Shown here: piece after piece, positions 24,240-32,566 of the stretch
Numbering within the stretch: position 1 is the stretch's first letter
How the letters are laid out: each line of letters begins with the position of its first letter
Source: a virus
Length of the DNA: 41,975 nt
Direction: 5' to 3' (one strand)
IMG/VR virus record: IMGVR_UViG_3300025400_000035
Span: 1 to 41,975 of that record
Made by a program: the position numbers and the translations under genes
The notes under the pieces: generated by a model
Databases searched by the model: none
What the model saw: only the letters and a program-made list of their open reading frames with translations
Told to the model about the DNA's origin: nothing

Positions 24240-26513
24240 GTGAACGTTTCTGATTACATACTACCATCAGGTTTTACTATAAGCCCTGTTAATAGCGGGT
24301 TTACATATGCTACTCCTATTACATGTACTGTTAGTACAAAGCAAGGTGTACAACCAGCTGCAGTACTAAACTCTTTAAACTTATTCGTACAATACGGAGA
24401 TGGTACTGAAACAGAGATAACACAAGTAACTGATAGTGCCATTGTTGCACCCGCTCACACATACAAATGGCCTGGTGCATATGAAGTAAAGTTAGCTGTT
24501 ATACCTAAAGATGGTAGTTTGTTGCAAAGTTATTCTAAAACATTTTCTGCATTTAACTATATTACAGACTTCATGCAATGGAACTACGGTCAGTGGCCGG
24601 AGTTAACTACCGTTAATAGAAGTCATGGAGCGGTGTTTCACGGCTTTCAATCTTGCCCCCCTGGACCTCTTTATAGTGCTACTCCGTTGTCATTTACGTT
24701 TAGTGTATCTAACCAGTTAAGTAGTGATGTTGTGTTTGAGGTATATGCAGATAGTTCTTTATCTCAGCCCTGGGAAGTAGTAACCCCGGATAATAAGTTT
24801 GCACAGTTAAGACCACGTTGGAGGTTCACCGATACAAGCGGTAACGTTGTCACATCTATATCTGCAACAAACATTACCCCGGTTTATATTAAACCTGATG
24901 GCACTCAAACTACAGCAGTAAATGGTATATTAGTAGGCTATTATGGTACTATAGACTTTTACTACATTGACGATATACCCTCTCTAGTATATAGCACTAA
25001 CACATTTACAGCTAACTTACCAACAGTATGGGTAACATACAATACTAGTTTTGTACCAAACTTACAAGATAGAAATGATGGAAGTGCTCCTTCCTATTCA
25101 AATAGCAATGTGCTACTATCTTCTTATTTTTATGTAAAAGCTTTATCTGCAGATCACTTTAATGTTACAGTTAACGGTGGCAATATACCTTTACCTAAAA
25201 CGCTATGGGCTGATACAGATAATCAGTTTATAGTTACGCTTAATAGCCCGGTACTTTCTTCAGCTGATTTTAGTAATAAAGTACTATTAAACTACCCTCT
25301 AGTAGGAACTACTAATAGTATTTCTGCAACAGTTGCGCCCGCTTCGGCCGCTACAACATTTACCCCTGTTTTTAGTTTAAGTAGATATGATAGTATAAAC
25401 AGAGATACAGGAGGGTTCTATAAAAACATTCTTAGTACTTTACCATTATCCGCTGTTACTCAAACAACTAATGTTAGTGCTTCTTTAGTTGTAGGCACAT
25501 ATGCATTAACTACAATAAATGAACCACATGTAAGTTATTATTCTAAGGCTAATGGTTTAGCCGGTGCTACAACAAGTGTAATAGCAGTGTCTAGTGTTTA
25601 TAACTTTGATGTAGTTAACTATTACAACAAGTATTTTGTACGTAAAATAAACGAAAACTTCAACTACGGTGCTTTATTACAATCGTATATGTTACAGCCG
25701 TTTATGGCTGATAATGTAAACCTGATTGGTTATCTCTCAGCCGTAGGTGGTGATAGTTTTCAATATAACGAAAACTTCGGTACATTAGCATATGAAAAGA
25801 CCGCTAACTTTGTTGCTAATAATGCCGATCCATTAAATAGCGGAGTAGATCAGTTATATTCTCTTGCTGCATTGGTTGATACGGAGTTTGATAACTATAA
25901 CTACAACCCACCGCCAGTACTAAAGAGACAGTTTGATTTATATTCAACCCCTCATGAACGTTTATGGGGTACAAGAGAAAAATACAATACAGACTTTAAC
26001 AATAGAGGATACCATGTTAATCTAGGTGGTACTTTAAGCGCTTATGGTATTAGTACTACTACAGTGTCTGCGGGTCAAAAAATAGTAGTTAATGATATTT
26101 TTGATTCTAGCTTTTTTGAGTTGTTAGAGGTACCCGCTATAAACTCTTATACAAGTATTTCTGCAAACAACATGCAGATGTATTTTCCGCCAGCTTCATC
26201 TTTAACTTTCCCATTAACAGCTTACCCTTTAAGTGCGTTTTATGGTTGGGGATTGAGAACACCTGTAAATGGTAACTATAAGTTCTTTGTATTTAATGAT
26301 GAATATACCAACACACCTGTAAACAATCTTATTGATTGGAACACTCGTACAGATGGTTTATCTACAACTTTAACTGAAACCGCTTCTTCTGTAAAAGACT
26401 GGTATGCAGATGGTGGTATACTTGAAAACATATACAGTTTCTATTTAACTAAGGGACTAAACTTCATAGGAAGTAAGTATTACCAGCTCACAGGCACTAT
26501 ACCTCAATCATGA
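24240..26513 (+). CDS. PKD-domain baseplate-associated structural protein
   Basis: This 757-residue protein starts at GTG (24240), 8 bp after the gp6 stop. Residues about 25-105 show a PKD/Ig-like pattern: FVQYGDGTETEIT, then HTYKWPGAYEVKLAVI, the YGDG...HTY...PG.Y signature. The rest is beta-rich with many Ser, Thr and Asn and almost no charged helices, except for a helical stretch in QFDLYSTPHERLWGTREKYN near residue 570. The position after gp6 suggests a wedge or peripheral baseplate protein, possibly taking the place of T4 gp7, gp8 or gp10, although I cannot match any of them. PKD domains mediate protein or carbohydrate contacts. Its stop overlaps the next gene by ATGA. Confidence 0.62.
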   Translation: MNVSDYILPSGFTISPVNSGFTYATPITCTVSTKQGVQPAAVLNSLNLFVQYGDGTETEITQVTDSAIVAPAHTYKWPGAYEVKLAVIPKDGSLLQSYSKTFSAFNYITDFMQWNYGQWPELTTVNRSHGAVFHGFQSCPPGPLYSATPLSFTFSVSNQLSSDVVFEVYADSSLSQPWEVVTPDNKFAQLRPRWRFTDTSGNVVTSISATNITPVYIKPDGTQTTAVNGILVGYYGTIDFYYIDDIPSLVYSTNTFTANLPTVWVTYNTSFVPNLQDRNDGSAPSYSNSNVLLSSYFYVKALSADHFNVTVNGGNIPLPKTLWADTDNQFIVTLNSPVLSSADFSNKVLLNYPLVGTTNSISATVAPASAATTFTPVFSLSRYDSINRDTGGFYKNILSTLPLSAVTQTTNVSASLVVGTYALTTINEPHVSYYSKANGLAGATTSVIAVSSVYNFDVVNYYNKYFVRKINENFNYGALLQSYMLQPFMADNVNLIGYLSAVGGDSFQYNENFGTLAYEKTANFVANNADPLNSGVDQLYSLAALVDTEFDNYNYNPPPVLKRQFDLYSTPHERLWGTREKYNTDFNNRGYHVNLGGTLSAYGISTTTVSAGQKIVVNDIFDSSFFELLEVPAINSYTSISANNMQMYFPPASSLTFPLTAYPLSAFYGWGLRTPVNGNYKFFVFNDEYTNTPVNNLIDWNTRTDGLSTTLTETASSVKDWYADGGILENIYSFYLTKGLNFIGSKYYQLTGTIPQS

Positions 26514-28378
26514 TAAGTTTTAAAAAATATTATACAGAAAGCATTATACAAGAGGCAGCTGTGGACGATACTCTCAAAAAGCATTTGTCTCATATGGAAG
26601 ACCTTGCTATAGAAGAAGGTAAAAAAGGATTTAATAAGTTCGTTGAACAAGTAGAGAACTTTACATCTTTGCTAGAAGGTTTTAACAGCAAGACAACTGT
26701 TAACTTTAAGATAGATGGTGCACCTGCTCTATTTTGGGGTATAGATGAAACTCAAAATCCTGAAACCGGGGAATATAATAATCAGTTTTTTATCTCAACC
26801 AAGTCTTTCAAACGAGTACACAGTGAACAGGAAGCGGATGAAATATATAAAGAAGCTCCTGGTTTAAGAGAGGTTATTAGAACAGTATTTCCTTATTTAA
26901 AAAATGGGTACGATAACTCAGGTTTAACATATCAAGGCGATTTATTATTCTCTCCAGCTAGACCACCTACAGTAAAAGACTTAGGGGGTAAACAATGTTT
27001 AACATTTCAACCTAATCTTATAACTTATGCTATACCAGTTGATCCTGCTTCTGAACTATATAATATAGCTTCAAAAGCACCGGTTGGTATAGTAGTACAT
27101 GCTGCATTTAATGCTGCAGGTCAAATGCAAAGCAGAGACACCGCTCGAGTAGTATATAGTTTAAAGAAAGCAGGCGTGTTTGCAGAAGGTTCAAATATTA
27201 AGAGTCTTAATATACAGATTGATCCTAACTTAAAAAATACTTTACACGGTCTACTAAATGACGCAAAAAGACAAGTATCTACCGTAGATAACGCATTTGA
27301 TGCAGAATATAGTACAGGCGGGTTTATTACTACTAAATTAAAGGAGTACTTAAACTATATGGTGCGCGAGACAGGCGGTATATTTAAAGCTGCTGAACAA
27401 GGAGAGTCGTTTGATATTAATAAGTTCTTAAACGGTTTTTATACATTCGTAAACAACAAGCTTGTAACAAAAGCTGCTACAGGTAGTGCTAGAGTACAAG
27501 CCAATGCTAGAACAAAATCAGAAGATATAAAAAAGTATCTTATAGAACACAAGAAAGACTTTGCAGGCTTAATAGGTGCTACATATGATATGTTACGTAT
27601 TAAGCTTATATTTCAGCATTTATTAGCTAACACTGAACACAAGCTCAATGGTATGCTGTCTTATATACCTGTAGGAGATGAATGGATATATGCTCCTGAA
27701 GGTGAAGGTAAGGTATTATATATTGGGGACACTCCTAACCAAGTAAAGATAGTAAACCGTAGCAAGTTTAGTAAACTTAACTTTTCATATTCAGGGGAAC
27801 GTGGTAGAAAACCTGCTACTGTAACAGAAGAAGGGCCGGCAACTGAACAAGAAGCACAAAGCATTGGCTTCTTCGGTGGTGGTTTTAATCCTCCTCATAT
27901 CGGTCATTTTAATACAGCTCTAGAAGCTGCTAAACAGAATAATGATCTTTATATTGTGGTAAGCCGTAAAGACAGAGACAATACTGGCATTGATATTAAT
28001 AAAAAGTTAGCATTGTGGAAACTTTTTGTACCTTTACTAGAACGTAATAAAGCTAAAATACATATAGTAGAAGCAGATGTATCTCCTATTGCTACTATTT
28101 ATGGCTATGTTAATGACATAAACCAATCTCCTCTAGCAAATGAAATAACAGTTAAAGCATATGTTGGTCAAGACCCGGTTGACATGAAAGCATATGAAAG
28201 ACTAAACCATAATAGCTATCCTAATGTAGGTAAGATTGAAATAGTACCTATACCAAGATCAGCAAGTGGTACAGATTTTAGAAACTTATTAGCTGCAGGT
28301 GATATTAAGAGCGTAATGAACTTAATACCACAGGGTGTAGATAAATCGATGTATTTAAAAATACTAACCGGTCAATAA
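26510..28378 (+). CDS. Fusion: KxDG ligase-like domain + HIGH-family nucleotidyltransferase
   Basis: This 622-residue protein joins two nucleotide-handling regions. Residues 60-425 resemble a covalent nucleotidyltransferase (DNA/RNA ligase, capping enzyme): VNFKIDGAPALFWG with Lys67 in KxDG, TYQGDLLF (140-147) like motif III, PEGEGKV (396-402) like motif IV, and QVKIVNR (411-417) like motif V. Residues 452-622 resemble NMN adenylyltransferase or cytidylyltransferase: IGFFGGGFNPPHIGHFN with GGGFNPPHIGH at 456-466, and SASGTDFR (584-591) like the ISxTxxR motif. The gene overlaps the PKD protein by ATGA. I infer two active sites, both of which could use ATP; the natural substrate is unknown. Related single-domain proteins occur in cyanophages. 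Confidence 0.65.
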   Translation: MISFKKYYTESIIQEAAVDDTLKKHLSHMEDLAIEEGKKGFNKFVEQVENFTSLLEGFNSKTTVNFKIDGAPALFWGIDETQNPETGEYNNQFFISTKSFKRVHSEQEADEIYKEAPGLREVIRTVFPYLKNGYDNSGLTYQGDLLFSPARPPTVKDLGGKQCLTFQPNLITYAIPVDPASELYNIASKAPVGIVVHAAFNAAGQMQSRDTARVVYSLKKAGVFAEGSNIKSLNIQIDPNLKNTLHGLLNDAKRQVSTVDNAFDAEYSTGGFITTKLKEYLNYMVRETGGIFKAAEQGESFDINKFLNGFYTFVNNKLVTKAATGSARVQANARTKSEDIKKYLIEHKKDFAGLIGATYDMLRIKLIFQHLLANTEHKLNGMLSYIPVGDEWIYAPEGEGKVLYIGDTPNQVKIVNRSKFSKLNFSYSGERGRKPATVTEEGPATEQEAQSIGFFGGGFNPPHIGHFNTALEAAKQNNDLYIVVSRKDRDNTGIDINKKLALWKLFVPLLERNKAKIHIVEADVSPIATIYGYVNDINQSPLANEITVKAYVGQDPVDMKAYERLNHNSYPNVGKIEIVPIPRSASGTDFRNLLAAGDIKSVMNLIPQGVDKSMYLKILTGQ

Positions 28379-28836
28379 TCACACTCTTCAATACACTCTC
28401 TCAAGTGACGTATAGCTTCAAGAACTAATGGTGCGTGTGGGTGATTGCTATCAGCAGCCCAACCATGACCACATTCTTCAGCAAAATGTAAATGTTGTTT
28501 AAGTAGAGACAAATGCGGGCTTGGTTCCTTTTCTTCTGCTGCTAGACTTTGTCCTTGTTGAGTACCACCGAAATCTGCATTAGGACCAGCTGCTCCAATA
28601 TTACCGGAGTTGTTTACATCTCCAGTAGGCTCTTCCATTACTGGTTGTTCATAACCTCTCTTACACTCTTCTTTAAGTGTACCATCTTCATTAAAGCAAT
28701 GGGATACTGGATGTTGGGTTTCTTCATCCCAGCAACCCTCAGCAAGGTCTTCTTTTTTAATCTCTACAAAGTAACGCTCTGTCAGTACTTGATACTTGTC
28801 TGTTAAACTGCTTTTTGTGTAATCGTACTTTTTCAT
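28372..28836 (-). CDS. Small acidic protein with Cys/His-rich C-terminus
   Basis: I do not recognise this 154-residue protein. I start at the ATG at 28836 rather than the upstream in-frame ATG at 28875, because the gap to the upstream gene is then 4 bp (TAATTTTATG) and the extra codons would overlap that gene. The first 60 residues are polar with VEIKKEDLAEGCWDEETQHPVSHCF, the middle is Gly/Asn-rich and disordered, and the C-terminus has LLKQHLHFAEECGHGWAAD and HLRECIEEC. Several Cys and His are visible (CFNEDGT, EECGHGW, REC), but they form no clear metal-binding pattern. It is convergent with the nucleotidyltransferase fusion (7-bp overlap). Confidence 0.65.
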   Translation of the reverse strand: MKKYDYTKSSLTDKYQVLTERYFVEIKKEDLAEGCWDEETQHPVSHCFNEDGTLKEECKRGYEQPVMEEPTGDVNNSGNIGAAGPNADFGGTQQGQSLAAEEKEPSPHLSLLKQHLHFAEECGHGWAADSNHPHAPLVLEAIRHLRECIEECDY

Positions 28837-28840
28837 AAAA

Positions 28841-29257
28841 TTAAATTCGGCCGTTAACACCATCCATACCATCAACCCCTGTACCGCCTGTACTCATACC
28901 GTAACCACCAGTTGTTTTTTCGCCTTCTAGTTCTTCGTATGAAGATTCATCTTTAACTGGCTCGACGTCAGGGCTTTCAATTTCTTCTTTCAACTTAGCT
29001 AACACGTCTTGTAACATATCAGCTGATTGAGTTACATGGGTAACCATCCAAGCCATAATAGGGTGCTCAGCTGGAATCTTTTCCAAGATTTCATGCAACT
29101 CTGCAGATACTTCAGCTGCTTGACGAGCTTTAGTACGAGTCATTTCAACATTGTGATCAGACTTATGAGTACCGCCTGGTTGGACTTCTGTTTCCAAAGG
29201 ATTCTCTTGTACTAAGGAATATTTTTCTGCTAATAGTTTAAATGTGTTGCGGCCCAT
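28841..29257 (-). CDS. Small helical protein with Gly-rich tail
   Basis: I do not recognise this 138-residue protein. Residues 30-95 form a charged helical region (MTRTKARQAAEVSAELHEIL and WMVTHVTQSADMLQDVLAKL), with a short acidic segment and a Gly-rich tail (GGYGMSTGGTGVDG). Similar helical small proteins with a KARQA...ELHE start occur in cyanophages, where their role is unknown. It is the first gene of a leftward pair, with TGTAAATA 5 nt before the ATG, so late expression and a virion or assembly role are plausible. Confidence 0.65.
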   Translation of the reverse strand: MGRNTFKLLAEKYSLVQENPLETEVQPGGTHKSDHNVEMTRTKARQAAEVSAELHEILEKIPAEHPIMAWMVTHVTQSADMLQDVLAKLKEEIESPDVEPVKDESSYEELEGEKTTGGYGMSTGGTGVDGMDGVNGRI

Positions 29258-29262
29258 ACATA

Positions 29263-29270
29263 TATTTACA
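29263..29270 (-). promoter_or_regulatory. Late-promoter-like octamer TGTAAATA
   Basis: It lies 5 nt before the ATG at 29257, the same octamer as before the portal gene. Confidence 0.5.
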
Positions 29271-29296
29271 CAATCCGAATAAAAAATATATAGTAG

Positions 29297-29324
29297 TTGC
29301 TTTAATAAATAACACCGCTATACT
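29297..29324 (+). promoter_or_regulatory. Sigma70-like promoter TTGCTT-16-TATACT
   Basis: The -35 hexamer is at 29297-29302 and the -10 hexamer at 29319-29324, 9 nt before the ATG at 29334. The -10 and the 16-bp spacing match the dut promoter. Confidence 0.55.
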
Positions 29325-29333
29325 ATTAAAACT

Positions 29334-29840
29334 ATGGGAATGTACGACATAATAACAGTTGAAGACAAGCTACCTTGGACGGATGAAATGTGGGAAGAGG
29401 GATTGCCTAATACTTGTACAGAGTTTCAAACTAAAGGCTTAGACGAGTCTATGTCCAACTACAAAATTGAGAATGGTAGACTGTTATTGCAACAATCCGA
29501 AAAAAACTGGGAAGATACAAATTATCATGGTTTGCTTAGTTTCTATGATTATAAACCAAACGATAAACCAGGTAATAATGATTGCTGGATAGAGTTTACT
29601 GCAACATTTACTAATGGGCAAGTAGATAAGATTGTGGTAACTGGATTCGAAAAAACTAGCAACACAACCCGTTTAGAGGCTATAAAAGTATTAACTGAAG
29701 AAATACTTCGTAATAGAAACCGTTGGTACAATAAATACTTCAACTACACCAGACCTGTAAGTTGGTTCCGTAGACAGGTATGGGACGGGTTTTGGTATCA
29801 AGCTAGTCGGTTTTGCGACAAAATGCGTTTATTGTGGTAA
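29334..29840 (+). CDS. Conserved-type phage protein MGMYD (168 aa)
   Basis: I cannot give a function. The N-terminus MGMYDIITVEDKLPW and NTCTEFQTKGLDESMSNYKI are of a kind I have seen in unassigned phage proteins. A central beta-rich part (DCWIEFTATFTNGQVDKIVV) precedes a helix (LEAIKVLTEEILRNRNRWYN) and a Trp/Arg-rich basic end (RPVSWFRRQVWDGFWYQASR). The only plus-strand gene in this part, it has its own sigma70-like promoter and no late octamer, so early expression is likely. Its end overlaps the convergent GT2 gene by 12 bp. Confidence 0.7.
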   Translation: MGMYDIITVEDKLPWTDEMWEEGLPNTCTEFQTKGLDESMSNYKIENGRLLLQQSEKNWEDTNYHGLLSFYDYKPNDKPGNNDCWIEFTATFTNGQVDKIVVTGFEKTSNTTRLEAIKVLTEEILRNRNRWYNKYFNYTRPVSWFRRQVWDGFWYQASRFCDKMRLLW

Positions 29841-30533
29841 CGGGCCATCTGAATAAGGCCCGTACCGTTGTTCTACTATTTGCATATTACGTGCAAATAT
29901 TTTAGCTTGTTCAGGGTTACGATTTACAGTAACCCCTCCGTCGTGATATATAGGAAAATGCCCTGACATTTTGTTTGTACCATCAATATGTACTAGCACT
30001 TGCTCTGGTACTTGATGTATAGTAAAGCCCTTTGAATAAGCTTTCATACAATAGTCTATATCTTCCCCGCACCCTGGAGTAAAAATCTCATCTAATAAAC
30101 CGATAGTGTTAATAACTTTACGACTAATAGCAGCACAAAAGAACAAGATCCAAGGCTTACCGCCTTGATAACGTTTAATAACACCAGTAACACCAGCAGT
30201 AGGGGTAGTATTAAAAGGTTCTGTTAATGTCTTGTACCAGTGATCAGCTAGAAAAACAGTATCGTTGTTTAATAAGATAACTATATCACCGGTAGCAGCT
30301 GACATACCCATATTAACTGCTTTAGGGTAGCCTAAAGGTTTATGCCAATATATACACTGTACAGGGTAGTTTTTATACTCGTTAAGCACATTTATAGGTG
30401 TGCCATCTGTACACCCATTTGATACTATAATCACCTCTCCATCGGTTAAATCAGTATTTTGTATAATACTGTCTACACATTTTTTAACCAAGTCCCAACG
30501 ATTTAAAGTCGGTATTACAATAGAGAACTTCAT
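29829..30533 (-). CDS. GT2 family glycosyltransferase (paralogue B)
   Basis: This 234-residue GT-A transferase begins KFSIVIPTLNRWDLVKKCVD and has VIIVSNGCTDGTP (nucleotide-binding), the metal-binding NNDTVF near residue 93, and the acceptor/catalytic CGEDIDYCMKAY near residue 153. These are the classical GT2 features. Its closest relative is the adjacent gene upstream (same MKFSIVIPT-NRW opening, same SNGCTDGTP), indicating tandem duplication. The two overlap by 4 bp. It is short for GT2 and has no membrane segment. It is probably a soluble transferase acting on a phage or host surface glycan, expressed from the late octamer at 31229. Confidence 0.85.
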   Translation of the reverse strand: MKFSIVIPTLNRWDLVKKCVDSIIQNTDLTDGEVIIVSNGCTDGTPINVLNEYKNYPVQCIYWHKPLGYPKAVNMGMSAATGDIVILLNNDTVFLADHWYKTLTEPFNTTPTAGVTGVIKRYQGGKPWILFFCAAISRKVINTIGLLDEIFTPGCGEDIDYCMKAYSKGFTIHQVPEQVLVHIDGTNKMSGHFPIYHDGGVTVNRNPEQAKIFARNMQIVEQRYGPYSDGPLPQ

Positions 30534-31222
30534 AAAATGCGAACCCTTCCATAACGGTTTTCAAGTATCTTAGCACATACTTCTTTGTGTTTAACCTTTT
30601 CGTAGCTTTCACCACCTCTGTGCATTTCCGGTTCATGAAAGAGAGGAAATGATTCTTCCATATTAGGACCTACCATTACTGCACGGTGCACGGTGTAACC
30701 AGCTTTTATAGCTCTAATGCTAAAGTCTGTATCTTCTCCACCTCCGTTGTTAAACACCGGGTCTAAGAAACCTATTCTATTAAATACTTCTCTTTTAATC
30801 ATTGCACAGAAGAACACTATACAGTCTGCTGCATAAACACTTTGATCTCCTACTGGTACCATCGATGGCCCAGAAATACCTGCTGTAGGGTATTTTAAAA
30901 ATGGTTCAACTAAGTTATTCAACCAAGTAGGTCCGAGTACCACGACATCTGAATCTAAACGTACGATGTAGTCACCTTTCGCTACATTAAAACCTACATT
31001 ACCAGCGCCTGAATATCCTAGACGTTCCGGCCAATGTATTACTTTTACAGGGTAATTCTTATAAGTGCTTGTTACTAGTTCAGGTGTACCATCAGTACAA
31101 CCATTTGACACCACTATAATCTCTACAGAAGATAAATCAGCAGTATTGCTTATAACACTATCAATACAGCGTTGTAAAAGTGGCCACCTATTACAAGTGG
31201 GTATTACAATAGAAAACTTCAT
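30530..31222 (-). CDS. GT2 family glycosyltransferase (paralogue A)
   Basis: This 230-residue protein opens MKFSIVIPTCNRWPLLQRCI and has EIIVVSNGCTDGTPELV, RLDSDVVVLGP (DxD) and the late catalytic GGGEDTDFSIRAIKAGY. It is paralogous to the next gene downstream; the phrases VKVIHWPERLGYSGAGNVGF and VQCIYWHKPLGYPKAVNMG align. Differences in the middle suggest different sugar or acceptor specificities. It is the first of the pair, and an 8-bp hairpin and a GGTAAGTA octamer lie directly before its ATG. GT2 is secure; the substrate is not known. Confidence 0.86.
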   Translation of the reverse strand: MKFSIVIPTCNRWPLLQRCIDSVISNTADLSSVEIIVVSNGCTDGTPELVTSTYKNYPVKVIHWPERLGYSGAGNVGFNVAKGDYIVRLDSDVVVLGPTWLNNLVEPFLKYPTAGISGPSMVPVGDQSVYAADCIVFFCAMIKREVFNRIGFLDPVFNNGGGEDTDFSIRAIKAGYTVHRAVMVGPNMEESFPLFHEPEMHRGGESYEKVKHKEVCAKILENRYGRVRIL

Positions 31223-31223
31223 T

Positions 31224-31246
31224 ATTACTACTTACCCGGTAGTAAT
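31224..31246 (-). promoter_or_regulatory. Hairpin with late octamer GGTAAGTA before GT2 gene
   Basis: ATTACTAC and GTAGTAAT form an 8-bp perfect inverted repeat with a 7-nt loop that ends 1 nt before the ATG region. GGTAAGTA (31229-31236) lies inside it, 6 nt before the ATG, so a structure may overlap a late promoter. Confidence 0.45.
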
Positions 31247-31258
31247 ATTTTTCCAACT

Positions 31259-31459
31259 TTAAGCGTAGGTATTAGTTGTAACCGATTCTTTTGTTTCAGA
31301 ATGTATTACACTTCCGTAACCATCAAGTACTTTGACGTGATCGGCTTTGTTGTTTTTAGCAAAATGAAATGCATCGAACTTAGTTCCAAACACGTGCTCG
31401 GTAAACTTGAGCACGCCGTTTTCCCATTTATGAAGTTGTACTGTGTGGTGTTTCGACAT
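31259..31459 (-). CDS. Small protein (66 aa), unknown function
   Basis: I recognise no domain. The protein MSKHHTVQLHKWENGVLKFT continues with EHVFGTKFDAFHFAKNNKAD, a pattern of two short strands, a helix, then VKVLDGYGSVIHSETK and a Thr-rich end. It could be a small alpha/beta fold of a kind common in phages. It overlaps the upstream transferase gene by 32 bp in a different frame on the same strand, which is longer than the usual ATGA coupling. The gene is real on the basis of its clear codon pattern and tight packing, but the function is open. Confidence 0.6.
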   Translation of the reverse strand: MSKHHTVQLHKWENGVLKFTEHVFGTKFDAFHFAKNNKADHVKVLDGYGSVIHSETKESVTTNTYA

Positions 31460-32522
31460 TTTGTTTAAAGTATTTAATCCAGATTTTTTCTGTTTTGTTA
31501 GTATACTTAGTCAAATTGTGTTGATTAATCCGCACATTTAATCCAGGTAAATAATAAGAGTTACGTAAAGCTTTGCTTATACTATCACTACTATTTGGAT
31601 CAGCATTAAACAAACAACTAGCCCAAGGTACCTCTTTTGTAGCAACTAAAGGCACCCCTTGACTGATCAAATCAGCTCCAACAATATTAAATGTTTCTGA
31701 AAAGTTACATTGCATACCCACGTCCATATTACGACATAATTCCAAGAACTGCTCCCTTGGTGTCCATTCATGCATTACTAGTTCATGCCTGGTGCCTGCT
31801 AACTGCATAAACATAGCCTTAAGATTGTGAAACACTGGTTCGCCTTTCATTTCATTACGACCAATATTAATATGAAACCGTAGCTTTTTGTTAACAGATT
31901 CAGCAAACTTTAATGCACCATAAGCCTGTAATAAATGATTCTTTAATAAACGTATAGCTCCAAAGCACCCTACATCAACTGTATCTAGCTTACGTACTAT
32001 ACCTTTTACACTCCAATAAGATTGAGGGTAATAGTTTGGCAAGTAAACCACTCTATTGTTAGTTTCTTGTTTTGCCCAACCATATTTTATACGAGCATAG
32101 GCGCGTATTTCATCTAACATACGCGGTGCATTAACCCCGACACTTATTTGAGGGTAAGATAAATAATCTGCAATCCAATCCATTGCCATACCCTCTCCTG
32201 CCATAAAAGGCATTTCAGAGTGCAATCGTACAACCCATTTAACTGTTGGGTGTAAAGCGGTTAACACAGCAAACTTAGATGGCACCACCCACAATGCTTC
32301 AATAATAACATATGTAGGTTTGTATTTAGTGACTAACCGATCTATACAGTTGTTATCAATAGCTACCTCAATGTTGGCTGTAACACCAGCCTTATTGAGC
32401 ATATCAACCATAAAAGAAGCGGAATTAAATAATCCAGTACTTAATCCCTTAGGGCTATGGACAATGTCATTATAATCCTCTCTACGTTTAAGAATGAAAA
32501 GTATGTTAGTGTTAGTAGCCAC
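31428..32522 (-). CDS. GT4-like glycosyltransferase
   Basis: This 364-residue protein resembles GT-B glycosyltransferases of the GT4/GT1 clan. The N-terminal domain has NILFILKRREDYNDIV and VVRLHSEMPFMAGEG. The C-terminal domain has VDVGCFGAIRLLKNHLLQAYGA (the usual 'G...R..K' donor loop), then HELVMHEWTPREQFLELCRNMDVGMQ and ETFNIVGADLISQGVPLVAT. The last matches the E-x7-E donor motif in position, but the second Glu is replaced (here Asp), so donor binding may differ. It starts at GTG (32522), with TATAAGTA 8 nt upstream. It acts probably in the cytoplasm on a surface or virion acceptor. Confidence 0.72.
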   Translation of the reverse strand: MATNTNILFILKRREDYNDIVHSPKGLSTGLFNSASFMVDMLNKAGVTANIEVAIDNNCIDRLVTKYKPTYVIIEALWVVPSKFAVLTALHPTVKWVVRLHSEMPFMAGEGMAMDWIADYLSYPQISVGVNAPRMLDEIRAYARIKYGWAKQETNNRVVYLPNYYPQSYWSVKGIVRKLDTVDVGCFGAIRLLKNHLLQAYGALKFAESVNKKLRFHINIGRNEMKGEPVFHNLKAMFMQLAGTRHELVMHEWTPREQFLELCRNMDVGMQCNFSETFNIVGADLISQGVPLVATKEVPWASCLFNADPNSSDSISKALRNSYYLPGLNVRINQHNLTKYTNKTEKIWIKYFKQNVETPHSTTS

Positions 32523-32530
32523 GGCACAGG

Positions 32531-32538
32531 TACTTATA
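32531..32538 (-). promoter_or_regulatory. Late-promoter-like octamer TATAAGTA
   Basis: It lies 8 nt before the GTG start at 32522 and supports that start. Confidence 0.5.
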
Positions 32539-32566
32539 TCCGGACTTAAAATAAACTAGTTTAAGA

